Assembly: GCF_022965805.1 (NCBI RefSeq)
Contig: NC_133101.1
Span: 46,084,342 to 46,148,341, forward strand
DNA: 64,000 bases
Direction of reading: 5' to 3'
DNA from: Primulina eburnea
Lineage: Eukaryota > Streptophyta > Magnoliopsida > Lamiales > Gesneriaceae
How positions within the stretch are numbered: the stretch's first letter is position 1; the number at the start of each line of letters is the position of its first letter. This document shows positions 22,391-34,360 of the stretch, piece by piece. The position numbers and the translations under genes were made by a program. The notes under the pieces were generated by a model that was not told the DNA's origin, did not search any database, and saw only the letters and a program-made list of their open reading frames with translations.

Positions 22391-23648
22391 TTTCAATGAA
22401 GAAGACAAGGATTTGGTTATGTTGACAAAAAAAGGGAAGAAGAGCAGCTGCAACAACAATCAAAGAAGAGACCAAAGCAACCAACTGATCAAGAACCAGC
22501 TGATAAAAGAGCTAAGAAACGAAGATCAATTGGAATGCAGTCTCTATTAAGTTATTATTTGATTTGGCAGAGTATCAGTTAGAAGATAGAAGACTATTCT
22601 TTCATTCGTTCATTCTTTCATTCTTTATATGAATCAGTATAGTGAAAGATTATTTTCATTGAAAGATTATTTTATCTTCAAATATCACTTCTTATCAGTT
22701 CTTAAATTCTAAGTTTTGTCAAACACCAAAAATGGGGAAATTGTTCGAATCAAAATTTCGGAGTATGACAAACTGAGCGTTTGAATATTACAGAACTGAT
22801 CAAAACAACTGAACGTATCATAACTGAAAAATTCTTGAACTGAAGTTACCCGACTGATTATTAATGCTCTAAAAATCAAAGGCAACTGAACTAATAAAAT
22901 TTAACTGAAACTGTGTAGTTAACTTGGCGATCAGTTAAGATTGATCAGTTACACAGTTAGTTCATCGAAAAGTTTCATAGAAAACAGAACTATTAGTCAC
23001 AGTTAGTTCATCAATCGGCTAAGAAAGTCAAATGATAAATCAGCTTGACACGTCACCAGTTAAGGAGCGTATCTATCAAGCGACAATTTGTACAAGAGCA
23101 GACTGCAACTTGTAGTGGGAACGCCATATATCAGAATGCCACAATGTACGATTGTCAGAAGAATAATGACGTTTCTACTAAAGACAAATCAACGGATATA
23201 ATTATTTGAATGCATTAAATATTACCGCTGGGAAGAAAAGCCTATAAATAGTCGAGAAGATCAGCTGAGAAAGAGACTTTTGCGCGTACATTCATTTTTT
23301 AGTTAAGAGTTTTGAAAGATCGGTTGCAAGAAGCTCACGCTTACTCCACTGCTGATCAGCTCTCTCCCTCTGCTCAAGACATTCTTCAGGAACCAGTTGA
23401 AGAAGTTATTACTGAACCAGTTCAAGCCGAGACTGAAGCACATAGCTGAACATGGTAATTTTCAATGAAGAAGACAAGGATGAAAATCCAGATACACCTG
23501 AAGCCCTGTCTCTTCAAATACCTATGGCCGCTGATATTATGCTTGAAGAAATTCATCCAGGCTTACACAATCTTATTTCAACTATTCTGATATGAAGTCA
23601 ACCCAACTATTACATACATAGAAGATTGATTTTACTAAGGAGAATACT

Positions 23649-24038
23649 ATGAAGAGTCTAAACAATGTTACTAAGGACATTAATTCTCTATTTCTCCCAG
23701 TATATCAGTTGAAAAAGGACAGAGTGACAGTTTCAGCGCTTTTCAAAACTCAAAACATTTTTATCAATCGAATTGATTTTATACAAACAAGCATGACGAA
23801 GAGAATGGATTACATGAAGGAATATATGCTAAATGCTATATCCCAAGTCACTTCTGAAATCCGAATCTTATCCAAGCGCGTTGGTTATGTTGACAAAAAA
23901 AAGGAAGAAGAGCAGCAACAACAACAATCAAAGAAGAGACCAAGGCAACCAACTGATCAAGAACCAGCTGATAAAAGAGCTAAGAAACGAAGATCAATTG
24001 GAATGCAGTCTCTATTAAGTTATTATTTGATTTGGTAG
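23649..24038 (+). pseudogene. Repeat unit 2: C-terminal piece of the copia-1 extra ORF
   Basis: 130-codon open piece starting MKSLNNVTKDINSLF with a helical, possibly coiled-coil body, Q-run and basic cluster KKRPRQ..KRAKKRR. The upstream frame continues through a TAG (LLHT*KIDF), so the ATG is not a true gene start. Near-identical pieces lie at 25118-25519 and 26589-26990. Confidence 0.6.
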
Positions 24039-25117
24039 AGTATCAGTTAGAAGATAGAAGACTATTCTTTCATTCGTTCATTCTTTCATTCTTTATATGA
24101 ATCAGTATAGTGAAAGATTATTTTCATTGAAAGATTATTTTATCTTCAAATATCACTTCTTATCAGTTCTTAAATTCTAAGTTTTGTCAAACACCAAAAA
24201 TGGGGAAATTGTTCGAATCAAAATTTCGGAGTATGACAAACTGAGCGTTTGAATATTACAGAACTGATCAACGCAACTGAACGTATCATAACTGAAAAAT
24301 TCTTGAACTAAAGTTCTCCGGTGATTATTAATGCTCTAAAAATCAAAGGCATCTGAACTAATAAAATTTAACTGAAACTGTGTAGTTAACTTGGCGATCA
24401 GTTAAGATTGATCAGTTACACAGTCAGTTCATCGAAAAGTTTCATAGAAAACAGAACTATTAGTTACACAGTTAGTTCATCAATCGGCTAAGAAAGTCAA
24501 ATGATAAATCAGCTTGACACGTCACCAGTTAAGGAGCGTATCTATCAAGCAACAATTTGTACAAGAGCAGACTGCAACTTGTAGTGGGAACGCCATATAT
24601 CAGAATGCCACAATGTACGATTGTAAGAAGAATGATGACGTTTCTACTAAAGATAAATCAACGGATATAATTATTTGAATGCATTAAATATTATCGCTGG
24701 GAAGCAAAGCCTATAAATAGTCGAGAAGATCAGCTGAGAAAGAGACTTTTGCGCGTACATTCATTTTTTTGTTAAGAGTTTTGAAAGATCGGTTGCAAGA
24801 AGCTCACGCTTACTCCACTGCTGATCAGCTCTCTCCCTCTGCTCAAGACATTCTTCAGGAACCAGTTGAAGAAGTTATTACTGAACCAGTTCAAGCCGAG
24901 ACTGAAGCACATAGCTGAACATGGTAATTTTCAATGAAGAAGACAAGGATGAAAATCCAGATACACCTGAAGCCCTGTCTCCTCAAATACCTATGGCCGC
25001 TGATATTATGCTTGAAGAAATTCATCCAGGCTTACACAATCTTATTTCAACTATTCTGATATGAAGTCAACCCAACTATTACATACATAGAAGATTGATT
25101 TTACTAAGGAGAATACT

Positions 25118-25519
25118 ATGAAGAGTCTAAACAATGTTACTAAGGACATTAATTCTCTATTTCTCCCAGTATATCAGTGGAAAAAGGACAGAGTGACAGT
25201 TTCAGCGCTTTTCAAAACTCAAAACATTTTTATCAATCGAATTGATTTTATACAAACAAGCATCACGAAGAGAATGGATTTCATGAAGGAATATATGCTA
25301 AATGCTATATCCCAAGTCACTTCTGAAATCCGAATCTTATCCAAGCGCGTTGGTTATGTTGACAAAAAAAGGGAAGAAGAGCAGCAGCAACAACAATCAA
25401 AGAAGAGACCAAGGCAACCAACTGATCAAGAACCAGCTGATAAAAGAGCTAAGAAACGAAGATCAATTGGAATGCAGTCTCTATTAAGTTATTATTTGAT
25501 TTGGCAGAGTATCAGTTAG
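25118..25519 (+). pseudogene. Repeat unit 3: C-terminal piece of the copia-1 extra ORF
   Basis: Same protein piece as at 23649, with W for L at residue 21 and a slightly longer end because CAG replaces the TAG after LIW. Confidence 0.6.
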
Positions 25520-26588
25520 AAGATAGAAGACTATTCTTTCATTCGTTCATTCTTTCATTCTTTATATGAATCAGTATAGTGAAAGATTATTTTCATTGAA
25601 AGATTATTTTATCTTCAAATATCACTTCTTATCAGTTCTTAAATTCTAAGTTTTGTCAAACACCAAAAATGGGGAAATTGTTCGAATCAAAATTTCGGAG
25701 TATGACAAACTGAGCGTTTGAATATTACAGAACTGATCAACGCAACTGAACGTATCATAACTGAAAAATTCTTGAACTGAAGTTACCCGACTGATTATTA
25801 ATGCTCTAAAAATCAAAGGCAACTGAACTAATAAAATTTAACTGAAACTGTGTAGTTAACTTGGCGATCAGTTAAGATTGATCAGTTACACAGTCAGTTC
25901 ATCGAAAAGTTTCATAGAAAACAGAACTATTAGTTACACAGTTAGTTCATCAATCGGCTAAGAAAGTCAAATGATAAATCAGCTTGACACGTCACCAGTT
26001 AAGGAGCGTATCTATCAAGCGACAATTTGTACAAGAGCAGAATGCAACTTGTAGTGGGAACGCCATATATCAGAATGCCACAATGTACGATTGTCAGAAG
26101 AATGATGACGTTTCTACTAAAGACAAATCAACGGATATAATTATTTGAATGCATTAAATATTACCGCTGGGAAGCAAAGCCTATAAATAGTCGAGAAGAT
26201 CAGCTGAGAAAGAGACTTTTGCGCGTACATTCATTTTTTAGTTAAAGAGTTTTGAAAGATCAGTTGCAAGAAGCTCACGCTTACTCCACTGCTGATCAGC
26301 TCTCTCCCTCTGCTCAAGACATTCTTCAGGAACCAGTTGAAGAAGTTATTACTGAACCAGTTCAAGCCGAGACTGAAGCACATAGCTGAACATGGTAATT
26401 TTCAATGAAGAAGACAAGGATGAAAATCCAGATACACCTGAAGCCCTGTCTCCTCAAATACCTATGGCCGCTGATATTATGCTTGAAGAAATTCATCCAG
26501 GCTTACACAATCTTATTTCAACTATTCTGATATGAAGTCAACCCAACTATTACATACATAGAAGATTGATTTTACGAAGGAGAATACT

Positions 26589-26990
26589 ATGAAGAGTCTA
26601 AACAATGTTACTAAGGACATTAATTCTCTATTTCTCCTAGTCTATCAGTTGAAAAAGGACAGAGTGACAGTTTCGGCGCTTTTCAAAACACAAAACATTT
26701 TTATCAATCGAATTGATTTTATACAAACAAGCATGACGAAGAGAATGGATTTCATGAAGGAATATATGCTAAATGCTATATCCCAAGTCACTTCTGAAAT
26801 CCGAATCTTATCCAAGCGCGTTGGTTATGTTGGCAAAAAAAGGGAAGAAGAGCAGCAGCAACAACAATCAAAGAAGAGACCAAGGCAACCAACTGATCAA
26901 GAACCAGCTGATAAAAGAGCTAAGAAACGAAGATCAATTGGAATGCAGTCTCTATTAAGTTATTATTTGATTTGGCAGAGTATCAGTTAG
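26589..26990 (+). pseudogene. Repeat unit 4: C-terminal piece of the copia-1 extra ORF
   Basis: Same protein piece; this unit is followed by the only complete LTR of the array (27150-28210). Confidence 0.6.
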
Positions 26991-27149
26991 AAGATAGAAG
27001 ACTATTCTTTCATTCGTTCATTCTTTCATTCTTTATATGAATCAGTATAGTGAAAGATTATTTTCATTGAAAGATTATTTTATCTTCAAATATCACTTCC
27101 TATCAGTTCTTAAATTCTAAGTTTTGTCAAACACCAAAAATGGGGAAAT

Positions 27150-28210
27150 TGTTCGAATCAAAATTTCGGAGTATGACCAATTGAGCGTTTGAATATTACA
27201 GAACTGATCAACGCAACTGAACGTATCATAACTGAAAAATTCTTGAACTGAAGTTACCCGACTGATTATTAATGCTCTAAAAATCAAAGGCAACTGAACT
27301 CATAAAATTTAACTGAAACTGTGTAGTTAACTGGACGATCAGTTAAGATTGATCAGTTACACAGTCAGTTCATCGAAAAGTTTCATAGAAAACAGAACTA
27401 TTAGTTACACAGTCAGTTCATCAATCGGCTAAGAAAGTCAAATGATAAATCAGCTTGACACATCACCAGTTAAGGAGCGTATCTATCAAGCGACAATTTG
27501 TACAAGAGCAGACTGCAACTTGTAGTGGGAACGCCATATATCAGAATGCCACAATGTACGATTGTCAGAAGAATGATGACGTGTCTACTAAAGACAAATC
27601 AACGGATATAATTATTTGAATGCATTAAATATTACCGCTGGGAAGCAAAGCCTATAAATAGTCGAGAAGATCAGCTGAGAAAGAGACTTTTGCGCGTACA
27701 TTCATTTTTTAGTTAAAAGTTTTGAAAGATCAGTTGCAAGAAGCTCACGCTTAATGAGATTTAATCATATATTTAAGGCTATATTTTGAGTACCAACATA
27801 AGCACTCATTGTTATCTTATTCAATTTTTTAGATTAGTTGTGCTTAGCAAATATATCAGTTGCGTACTGATAATATTGTATTGATACAAAGAGTTTCAGT
27901 TTGTTAGTGTTAAGTCCTAACTGAAGTGGGTTATTATAGTTGTTGTAAATAATCAAAGTCTTTTAGTAAATATCATATCCTTTAGATAGAAGGGGTGACG
28001 TAGAAGCATTTGAAGTCTCCGAACATCCAAAAATATTTTGTTCTTTATTTTCAAGTATTCAATCTGTTTTTCAGTTTGTTTCAGCACTTTAAAATTAACT
28101 GATCAATATGGACAACAAGATAATCGAAAAAGATTTGAAAATAGTTAATTGTTTATTCAACCCCCCCCCCCCCCTTCTTAACACTTTCACTCACCCAAAC
28201 GATCCTAACA
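27150..28210 (+). repeat. copia-1 3' LTR (complete copy)
   Basis: Starts TGTTCGAATC right after the PPT. The U3 is dense in AACTGA/TCAGTT words, including core matches to MYB sites (TAACTG). TATAAATA at 27653-27660. Sequence after 27752 is found only here in plus orientation; its R/U5 part (~27990-28040, GGTGACGTAG and CTCCGAACATCC) matches copia-2 in reverse. A run of 14 C lies at 28161-28174. The end at CCTAACA is inferred by analogy with copia-2. Confidence 0.75.
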
Positions 28211-29221
28211 TCCTTTCTAAATCTGAGTCGGCCCACTTGATTTTATCTTCTTCTGCAATCAAAACTTGTTGGTTTTTCATGGGGACCGTCTCGTATCAAC
28301 TGGTCTTTTTTCATCTTTCTTTGGCCGATTACATTATGTAATAAAATGTCCCTTCTTTTCACAGTCAAACCAATTTTGACCGTCATCTATATGGTCCTTT
28401 TTGAAATAAGATTTAGTCTTCTGAGATTTTTTAGTCATTATTTTACTTAACTTCCTTACAAATAGGGATATTGCTTCATTGCTCAATTGCTCAGTCGATT
28501 TCTTACTTGTGGACTCTTGGACCAAAAGTGTCACTGCGGTAGCTGCCAGAGCCTTTGTTTGAGAAGTGAATGGTTCTTCTTCAGTTCGTATTCGTATCCA
28601 TTATGATCGGCAAGGAGATCGTGGAGCTCCAGCTTGTTCAAATCTTTGGATTCTCACATCGCTATTATCTTCACATCCCATTCTCTGGGAAGAGCTCTCA
28701 TTATCATCAAGGCCATTTCACGGTTAGAGTATTCTTTTCCTAGTGAATTCAGTTCAATAAGAATAGCACTAAAACGTTCATCAAATTCAACAAGGGTTTT
28801 TCTTGTCTTCATCTTTGCATTGTCAAATTTCTTGATAGCGACTGTCAGTTTGTATTCTTTGGTTTGGTCGTTCCGTTAATAAATTTATGTGAGCTTTTCC
28901 CATGTCTCCTTTGTTGTCAAGCAAGTTTTAATCTTGGCAAAAGTGTTCTTATCCAGAGTTTTGTAGAGAATGTCTTTTGCGATGTTTTCAAGATTCTCCT
29001 TCTTCTTATCCTCAGCTGTCCATTTCGATCGATGCTTTTCCACCATTTGAGGAGCACCTTCAGTTGTAATCGCAGCTGTATTAACTCAAAATCTTCATAG
29101 GCCCGTTACTGATGACATACCACATGTCATCGTCCTAGGCTGCTAAATGTGCTTGCATGCAAATCTTCCAGTCATCAAAATGTTCTTTAGAAAACATAGG
29201 AATTTTGTTGAAAGATGCCAT
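28211..29221 (-). pseudogene. copia-2 gag, truncated by copia-1 and decayed
   Basis: Minus-strand frame from ATG at 29221: MASFNKIPMFSKEHFDDWKI..MQAHLAA, then (after a TAG) DDDMWYVI, LYKTLDKNTFAKIKTC, RTLVEFDERFSAIL-like and a zinc-knuckle remnant DCEKKGHF (~28340-28365), all typical of SIRE-like copia gag. Several stops and frameshifts. It ends at 28211, where copia-1 begins, so the rest of copia-2 lies to the left of copia-1, beyond the window. Confidence 0.8.
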
Positions 29222-29257
29222 GTATAAGTTGTAGATATCGATGTTTGAGAAAACCCC

Positions 29258-29269
29258 GCTCTGATACCA
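29258..29269 (-). other. copia-2 primer binding site
   Basis: The minus strand reads TGGTATCAGAGC, a perfect initiator-Met PBS, two bases after the LTR end CCCAACA. Confidence 0.9.
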
Positions 29270-29271
29270 CT

Positions 29272-30610
29272 TGTTGGGATCGGGAAAGAGTTCAGAAGGG
29301 GATGAATATACTCTTTGAAAATATTTGTTTTTTAAATTTGTTTTCAACCGTTGTTAGGCAGTTGAATTTTATTCTCAAACGATTAAAAGATATGAACCAC
29401 TTGAAAGTGCGGAAAACGGTTCAATATTTCTAATGATACATTCAACCGGTTGGCACTCTAATCAATAATATATGGTTACAAATGTAAGAGCTTGCGAAAA
29501 GTAAAGGCGCAGATTTTTTTATGGATGTTCGGAGAAAACAATCCTACGTCACCCCTTCTTCCTCTGCAGGAAGGATTCGACTAAAAGACTTTTGCTCTAC
29601 AAAATTCTTTGCAACAGCCCATTCCGATCAGGACTTATCACACTGCCTGTTTTGGAACTCTTAGTGATAACTTTACACTTCTGGATTTTAAGAACCATCG
29701 GTTCACCAGCACCACTATTTATCAAATAACCAACAGTTTACTGATATAAGTAAAACAATAAGATTTAGTAGCACGGAAATGATCTCGAATAATCGGATAT
29801 CTTTCTGTTGAGTGCGTTCTTGATGAGTGATGAATTATATGATCTTTGATTGCGCTCAAACTCTTAGGTATGCAGACTTGAATTAATCACGTTGTGAAAG
29901 CTGATGATTATGTATCTTGTTGATATCTCGCGTAGTACTTGCATACATCCAGCTCTGTTTATATAAGCTTTCATTCCAACGGTCGGAAAAGGATGAGCAA
30001 CGTTAACATGTAACATTGGAATGATGTGTCACTGTCAGCTGCTAATACATTAAATGTTTTTCAGCAATGCGTTTAATGTTTTATTTTCTTAACATGACTT
30101 TGAATCTCGTTCCTTGAAGAGTTACTTCTATGTATCCTTTTATAGAAACTTTTTTCACCATCAGAACTTTTAGGGTACAAGTAATCTTTCTTTTCTAGGA
30201 TAGTGACATAAATACATATCAATAGTGGGACTAGTACAGAACATGGTTGATTTGTAGCGGTGCAAAACCATTTGAATTTTATGAACCAGTCAGATAATGT
30301 CTTTAATTAAATGATCAATAAATAGCTCTTTTAATGACTCGACATAAAGTCTTCGAATAGCCTGTTGGGGAATTTGAGCTTCTTCTTCATACGGTTGAAT
30401 GTGACGTGGTTTGAAATTCAAGCGCGGTTTGAAATTCAAGTGGTTGAGCTGGTTCCTTTCTAGCTCCTTCTTCTTTAGGAGGTTGGATGTTAAGCGTTCT
30501 GAAATTCAAGCGTTTTGAAGACTCGAAGGATGAGTTAATTTCTGTTATATACAAAAGATTGCAGTTGTTTCCTGAAATAGTAAGTGTTGTTTTGATTTTT
30601 TCAATCAACA
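29272..30610 (-). repeat. copia-2 5' LTR
   Basis: The left edge is firm (TGTTGGGATC, next to the PBS). The right edge at CAATCAACA is a best guess. A minus-strand TATATAAA lies at about 29958-29967. The R/U5 part (29520-29600) resembles that of copia-1. No gene; the open frames at 30387-30611 are without recognisable content. Confidence 0.65.
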
Positions 30611-31582
30611 AAACTCTTAGATAATTTCCTTAACATTATGTGAAAATCAAAATGGATTTATACATTTTGTTCCTTGATTTTTTAAAACATTTATTATAGA
30701 TTATGTTTCTGTTCTTGAAAGAAATTATAAACTTTTTTCTGGACAGATTCAAAAATCTATTTATCCTCCTCAACAATCTTTTATTAAAGAAAAGAATAAT
30801 AAAGGTTTAGTTTTTATTGTTTTTAAAAATTATTTTATAATGACATGTTATAGATAACTGTCAAACATATAAATAAGATAATTGAAAAACAAAATTATAC
30901 AAATGTGTATCTTACGGTAATAAGATAAGAAATTAGTTCTCTAAAAGATTGTATGAATAAAATTATTATGTCTATATATCAGTAAGATCAAACTTGATGT
31001 TCATATGCAAACTAAGAAGAAACTAATATTGTTACTATTGCATCTTCTTCTATTCAAACCCCTCTAGAAATAAAAGATTTGAATTTAAGTATTCTATTTC
31101 TGATTTTAAAAAAAATTAGAAGAAAATTTTAAATATCTTAATTTAAATATTCTTAATGAAGGGTTTGAAAATATTAAAAATTATTTTGATGAAGAAATTA
31201 ATAAAATAAAATGGATAGATAAACCTACTCAAACTAAATACTATTATGACATACCTACCCCTATGAATGTTCTTTTTGAAGAGCAGAATACAATTTTTCT
31301 AAAAGTTATAATGTAAAAAGTATTTATGAATGAAATATTGATAGTTTTAGTGATAATCAAATTTATAATACCGCTTATCGCATGTATGTAAAATTTCAGG
31401 CAATAATAATAAGCCCATAAAGATGAAATTTTTAACTCAATCAAAACTGAGAATAATATTCAAATAGAAAATGCAGTTTATTCTCTCATAATGACAATGA
31501 TTGATCATTTCACTGGTAGATTTGTTGATAATGGTGAAAAAATTCGTACTTTATTAAGTAATTGATCGAGCAAAAATTGCAC
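30611..31582 (+). pseudogene. Degenerate caulimovirid-like (pararetrovirus-type) polyprotein fragment
   Basis: AT-rich sequence with no long frame. Pieces read as LERNYKLFSGQIQKSIYPPQ (~30715), PTQTKYYYDIPTPMNVLFEE (~31220), IDSFSDNQIYNTAYRMYV (~31335) and NAVYSLIMTMIDHFTG (~31470). The order and style recall the coat/gag-like part of Caulimoviridae-type polyproteins integrated in plant genomes, from memory of the family. Multiple stops and shifts make it inactive. It is interrupted at 31583 by the Athila-2 LTR. An unusual retrotransposon gag is the alternative. Confidence 0.4.
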
Positions 31583-32976
31583 TGTAAAATTCTTAGTAAA
31601 AATTTATATATTCCAGCTCGAAATAATCGCAAGTGCACGATATCAAGTAATTATATAGTGTACGAGAGTACAAGTATCGTTCCACAAAATACTGTATTTC
31701 GCAATTTTTATTCTCAGTTATTAAAATCTTTAGCAATGAAAATTTGGATGATTGTTTACTACTATAATGTTTAAATAAAAACACAATGATATAGTTCAAG
31801 AATTAAATGATGAAATAAATGAGCTAGAATGTTTGATTAAAGTTCAATGAGAAATGAGTTTGTTGGGAATCTCGGTGCACCTACCCCTCGTCAATTACTT
31901 AATTCGTTCGACAATGATCTACGCTTCTGACAAGATTTCCTATCCAATTGAAGACGTCCTCTCGAGTTATGTCAAACTAATTCTACTCAGTGAAATAATT
32001 AAATCTTTTTAATTATTTATCAATTGTGAATTGCATGTCGTTCTATGAAATCTCATAGCTTTCGCCCTACCGGACTATGATTATCGATGCGTATCCAACT
32101 TCATATTTCTATGTAAATTGTAAATCCATGGATTTGCCACTCGTTCTTATCACGGGCTATTCTCTCGAACTCACTCGAAATATAAAATCTTTATTAAGTT
32201 AGCTACGCTTCAACAACACAATGAAAACAATAGCACAATCATGAATAAATCAAAAGTCGATATGTGAATTAACTAAACTCGATTTCGGGGTAGGATCCCC
32301 TTCAATCTCAACAAATAATTTAGATTAGCTACTCGATGTCTTAATTAAACTAAGAAAAACAATATTTAAATAAGAGAAAATAAACTCGAAATACTAGAAG
32401 TGACAAAAATATGAAGAATGTTGACCGAAAATCTTGAAATCTTCAAATCCAAGCTTTCTCCAAGCCTTTTTTCTCTCCTCCAGACCTTGGTGGCTCCTGA
32501 ATATGTCTGAATAATCTCCATAATCATCCAATAATCCTTTAATATCATCCCCACTCAGAAATAAGGGAAGGAATCAACAATAAAATATTTCCAAAATTAA
32601 GTGGCGCTCGGGCAGTCAAATCCTACCGCTCGAGCGCCAAATTCTCTGTTTTCATCTTTTACTCACAGCAATCCACGGTCGAGCGGTCAAATCCTACCAC
32701 TCGAGCTCCTAGTCTTCTGGTTTTTACTCGTGCCCGAGCGGTAAGATTCTACCGCTCGGGCGCCAGTCTTTCTGCCAATTTCTTTTGGCTTACACATTTT
32801 TGTTCCGATTTCAGTTCTCCGGACATTTCACCTGCAAATTCATCACGTACAAGTCAGACAAGAACATATGCATATGTTAATTCTAAAACAAACAATATGT
32901 AAATGAAATGCACGCATGCACAATGCAAACACACAAAAAACTAATGCAGTAAAATACGTAAAAACGACACCTATCA
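31583..32976 (-). repeat. Athila-2 3' LTR
   Basis: 1394 bp, close to the 1393 bp of Athila-1. In element orientation it starts TGATAGGTGTCG (32976) right after a G-rich PPT (minus ATGAGGGGGT), and near its end carries the block around GCAAGTGCACGATATCAAGT (RC sense at ~31632), which matches the LTR end of Athila-1. The left edge is inferred from that match. Confidence 0.72.
32602..32764. promoter_or_regulatory. Palindrome cluster in Athila-2 LTR
   Basis: Three units of GGCGCTCGGGC/GGTCAAATCC/TACCGCTCGAGCGCC type, e.g. TGCCCGAGCGGTA facing TACCGCTCGGGCG. Same words as in the solo LTR at 6421 and before the Athila-2 extra ORF at 63365. Confidence 0.65.
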
Positions 32977-33346
32977 ACCCCCTCATACTGACCTTTTGCT
33001 TGCGCTCGAGCAAAATAGGTCATAGGACACAACCAAGACACGAAACAAAACACAAAGTAAAAGTGCTAACACAACTAAATCGATGGCGAAACAGCAAACT
33101 AACATCTCATGCATCAGCGGGTTTTTGAACTACATCCAATTAGTCAAATCACATAATCCATTAACACCCCCTTTCAAAGCACCACATAGAATTTTTATTT
33201 GGACAAAAAATTTGTTCGTGTGTGTACTGTGGGTTCTACTAGCTTGTGCTTCACATAGATTTATTCGAAAATCATGTGAGTCACTAAATCAGCAATGCAA
33301 CGCAAGTTTTCTCTCTCATGAGTTCCGTTTCTATTCATGACCGACC
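32977..33346 (-). other. Athila-2 3' untranslated region, left part
   Basis: Directly inside the 3' LTR. The PPT (RC of ACCCCCTCA) is at 32977-32985. The rest is non-coding and continues at 61404. Confidence 0.55.
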
Positions 33347-33351
33347 AGTAA

Positions 33352-34360
33352 TGTAATGCCCGAAATTTTTTTTTTTAAAAAAGTTACTGTTCACGGGTAC
33401 TGTTCACGGTACTATTCACGGGTACTGTACAAGCGCTGCGGCGCTAGAGCTACGGCAATTTTGGCGCCGCGGCGCCAGAATGTAGCGCTGAGGCGCTAAA
33501 AACACGAAAAATCAATATCTAAGTCAACTTTCACCTCCTCTAATCATTTTTCTCCTCCTTCACACAAACTCACATCCATTTCCTCTCCATTTTCAAACTT
33601 CTTTCTAATTTTAAGGGAGATTTGCTCAAGGAAATTTATAAATAAAGATAGATTCGTGACCATCTCTTCAAGATCTTCAAGATGGTGTAAGTATATTATA
33701 TTTTTATTCAATTTTGGAAATGTGTTGAAGTTTAGAATTGATATTTGAGTTGATATTTGAGATATTGAGATGTTGGAGATGTTGTATTTGAGTTGGTTTG
33801 AATTTAAAAGGATATGAGAATGGTTTCTTGTTTATGTACGAAGAACAATTTCACGCCTTCTGTATTTCATGTTTATGGGACATTTGTGTTTGGATTTTCG
33901 AGTTATGGTCTTCATCAAACTTGTAGATAATCGAGTTAGCTTCGATTTGGTTCAAGAATCACTCAATTCTATGAATAATTGAAAGCAATATGCTATGTTT
34001 ACTAAACCTGGTCTATAATCCCGAGTTTGTGTCCATGGCTTATGTTTATTCGAATTCTGGTATTAATCGGTTGTTTCTGAATTTGGTGTTCCAAAAGAAA
34101 GTTATAGAAAATTGTCTTGTCTTCGAAATGATATAAAATGGGCTTGATTCCATTGAGTATTGAGGGATTAATGCTCCAAATACTACACGGTGCCAGATTT
34201 GTGCTGATGCAGAATTCGTGGGAATTATGTTGTATGTTTCAGAATATGAACGACTGAGTAAATGACTTTATTTGATAAAAGTTTGTGAAGAAGAATAGTT
34301 GGGAATTGAGTTTTCTTGCATATCCAATTAGCAGATCATGATTTGATGCCGTATTGAATT
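33352..34360 (+). repeat. Gypsy-B 5' LTR, first part
   Basis: Starts TGTAATGCCC. Holds direct repeats of TACTGTTCACGGG (33390-33430), then the palindrome cluster. Interrupted at 34360 by the LARD insertion (gaatt duplicated at 34356-34360 and 42816-42820). Confidence 0.9.
33430..33505. promoter_or_regulatory. Palindrome cluster in Gypsy-B LTR
   Basis: Three interrupted palindromes: AGCGC-TGCG-GCGCT, TGGCGCC-GC-GGCGCCA and TAGCGC-TGAG-GCGCTA. Arms differ but remain complementary. The 3' LTR equivalent (59460-59552) shows decayed versions. TATAAATAAAG lies ~130 bp downstream (33637-33647). Confidence 0.7.

Larger units (their letters stand above)
22279..27752 (+). repeat. Four-unit tandem array: extra-ORF end fused to LTR U3/R
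   Basis: Units start at ACTGCTGATCAGC: 22279, 23348, 24817 and 26288; lengths ~1069, 1469, 1471 and 1465. The first unit lacks ~400 bp of ORF. Each unit holds the end of the extra ORF, the PPT (TGGGGAAAT), and the first ~600 bp of the LTR including CCTATAAATAG, ending in GAAGCTCACGCTTA, where it joins the next ORF fragment via CTCC. Four LTR starts result (22742, 24210, 25679, 27150). Units differ by only a few per cent by eye. Confidence 0.9.
467..28210 (+). mobile_element. copia-1: SIRE/Maximus-like Ty1/copia element, decayed and heavily interrupted
   Basis: A plus-strand copia element whose 5' part lies beyond or was removed by the LTR at 1-466. Order: pol pseudogene (467-2156), nested Gypsy-A block with a tandem duplication (2157-18816), end of pol (18817-18987), antisense frame, extra ORF (20164-22390), PPT and LTR. 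SIRE-like features are the RT style with YVDD, an additional ORF after pol (the env-like position), a PPT ending in TGGGGAAAT directly before TGTTCGAAT, and an LTR of about 1.06 kb. The 3' end is placed at CCTAACA (28210) by analogy with the CCCAACA end of copia-2; the flanking 5-bp duplication would be tcctt, with its partner outside. Confidence 0.75.
31583..33351 (-). mobile_element. Athila-2, left part (3' LTR and 3' end), minus strand
   Basis: Left portion of a minus-strand Athila-like element that Gypsy-B split; the right portion is at 61404-64000. The two are joined through the agtaa duplication (33347-33351, 61399-61403). Confidence 0.75.

Noticed and set aside
22208..22399. Frame starting MKCLNCIQNKLK with a Cys-x2-Cys look
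   Set aside because: Out of frame with the extra ORF reading that continues on both sides; shadow.
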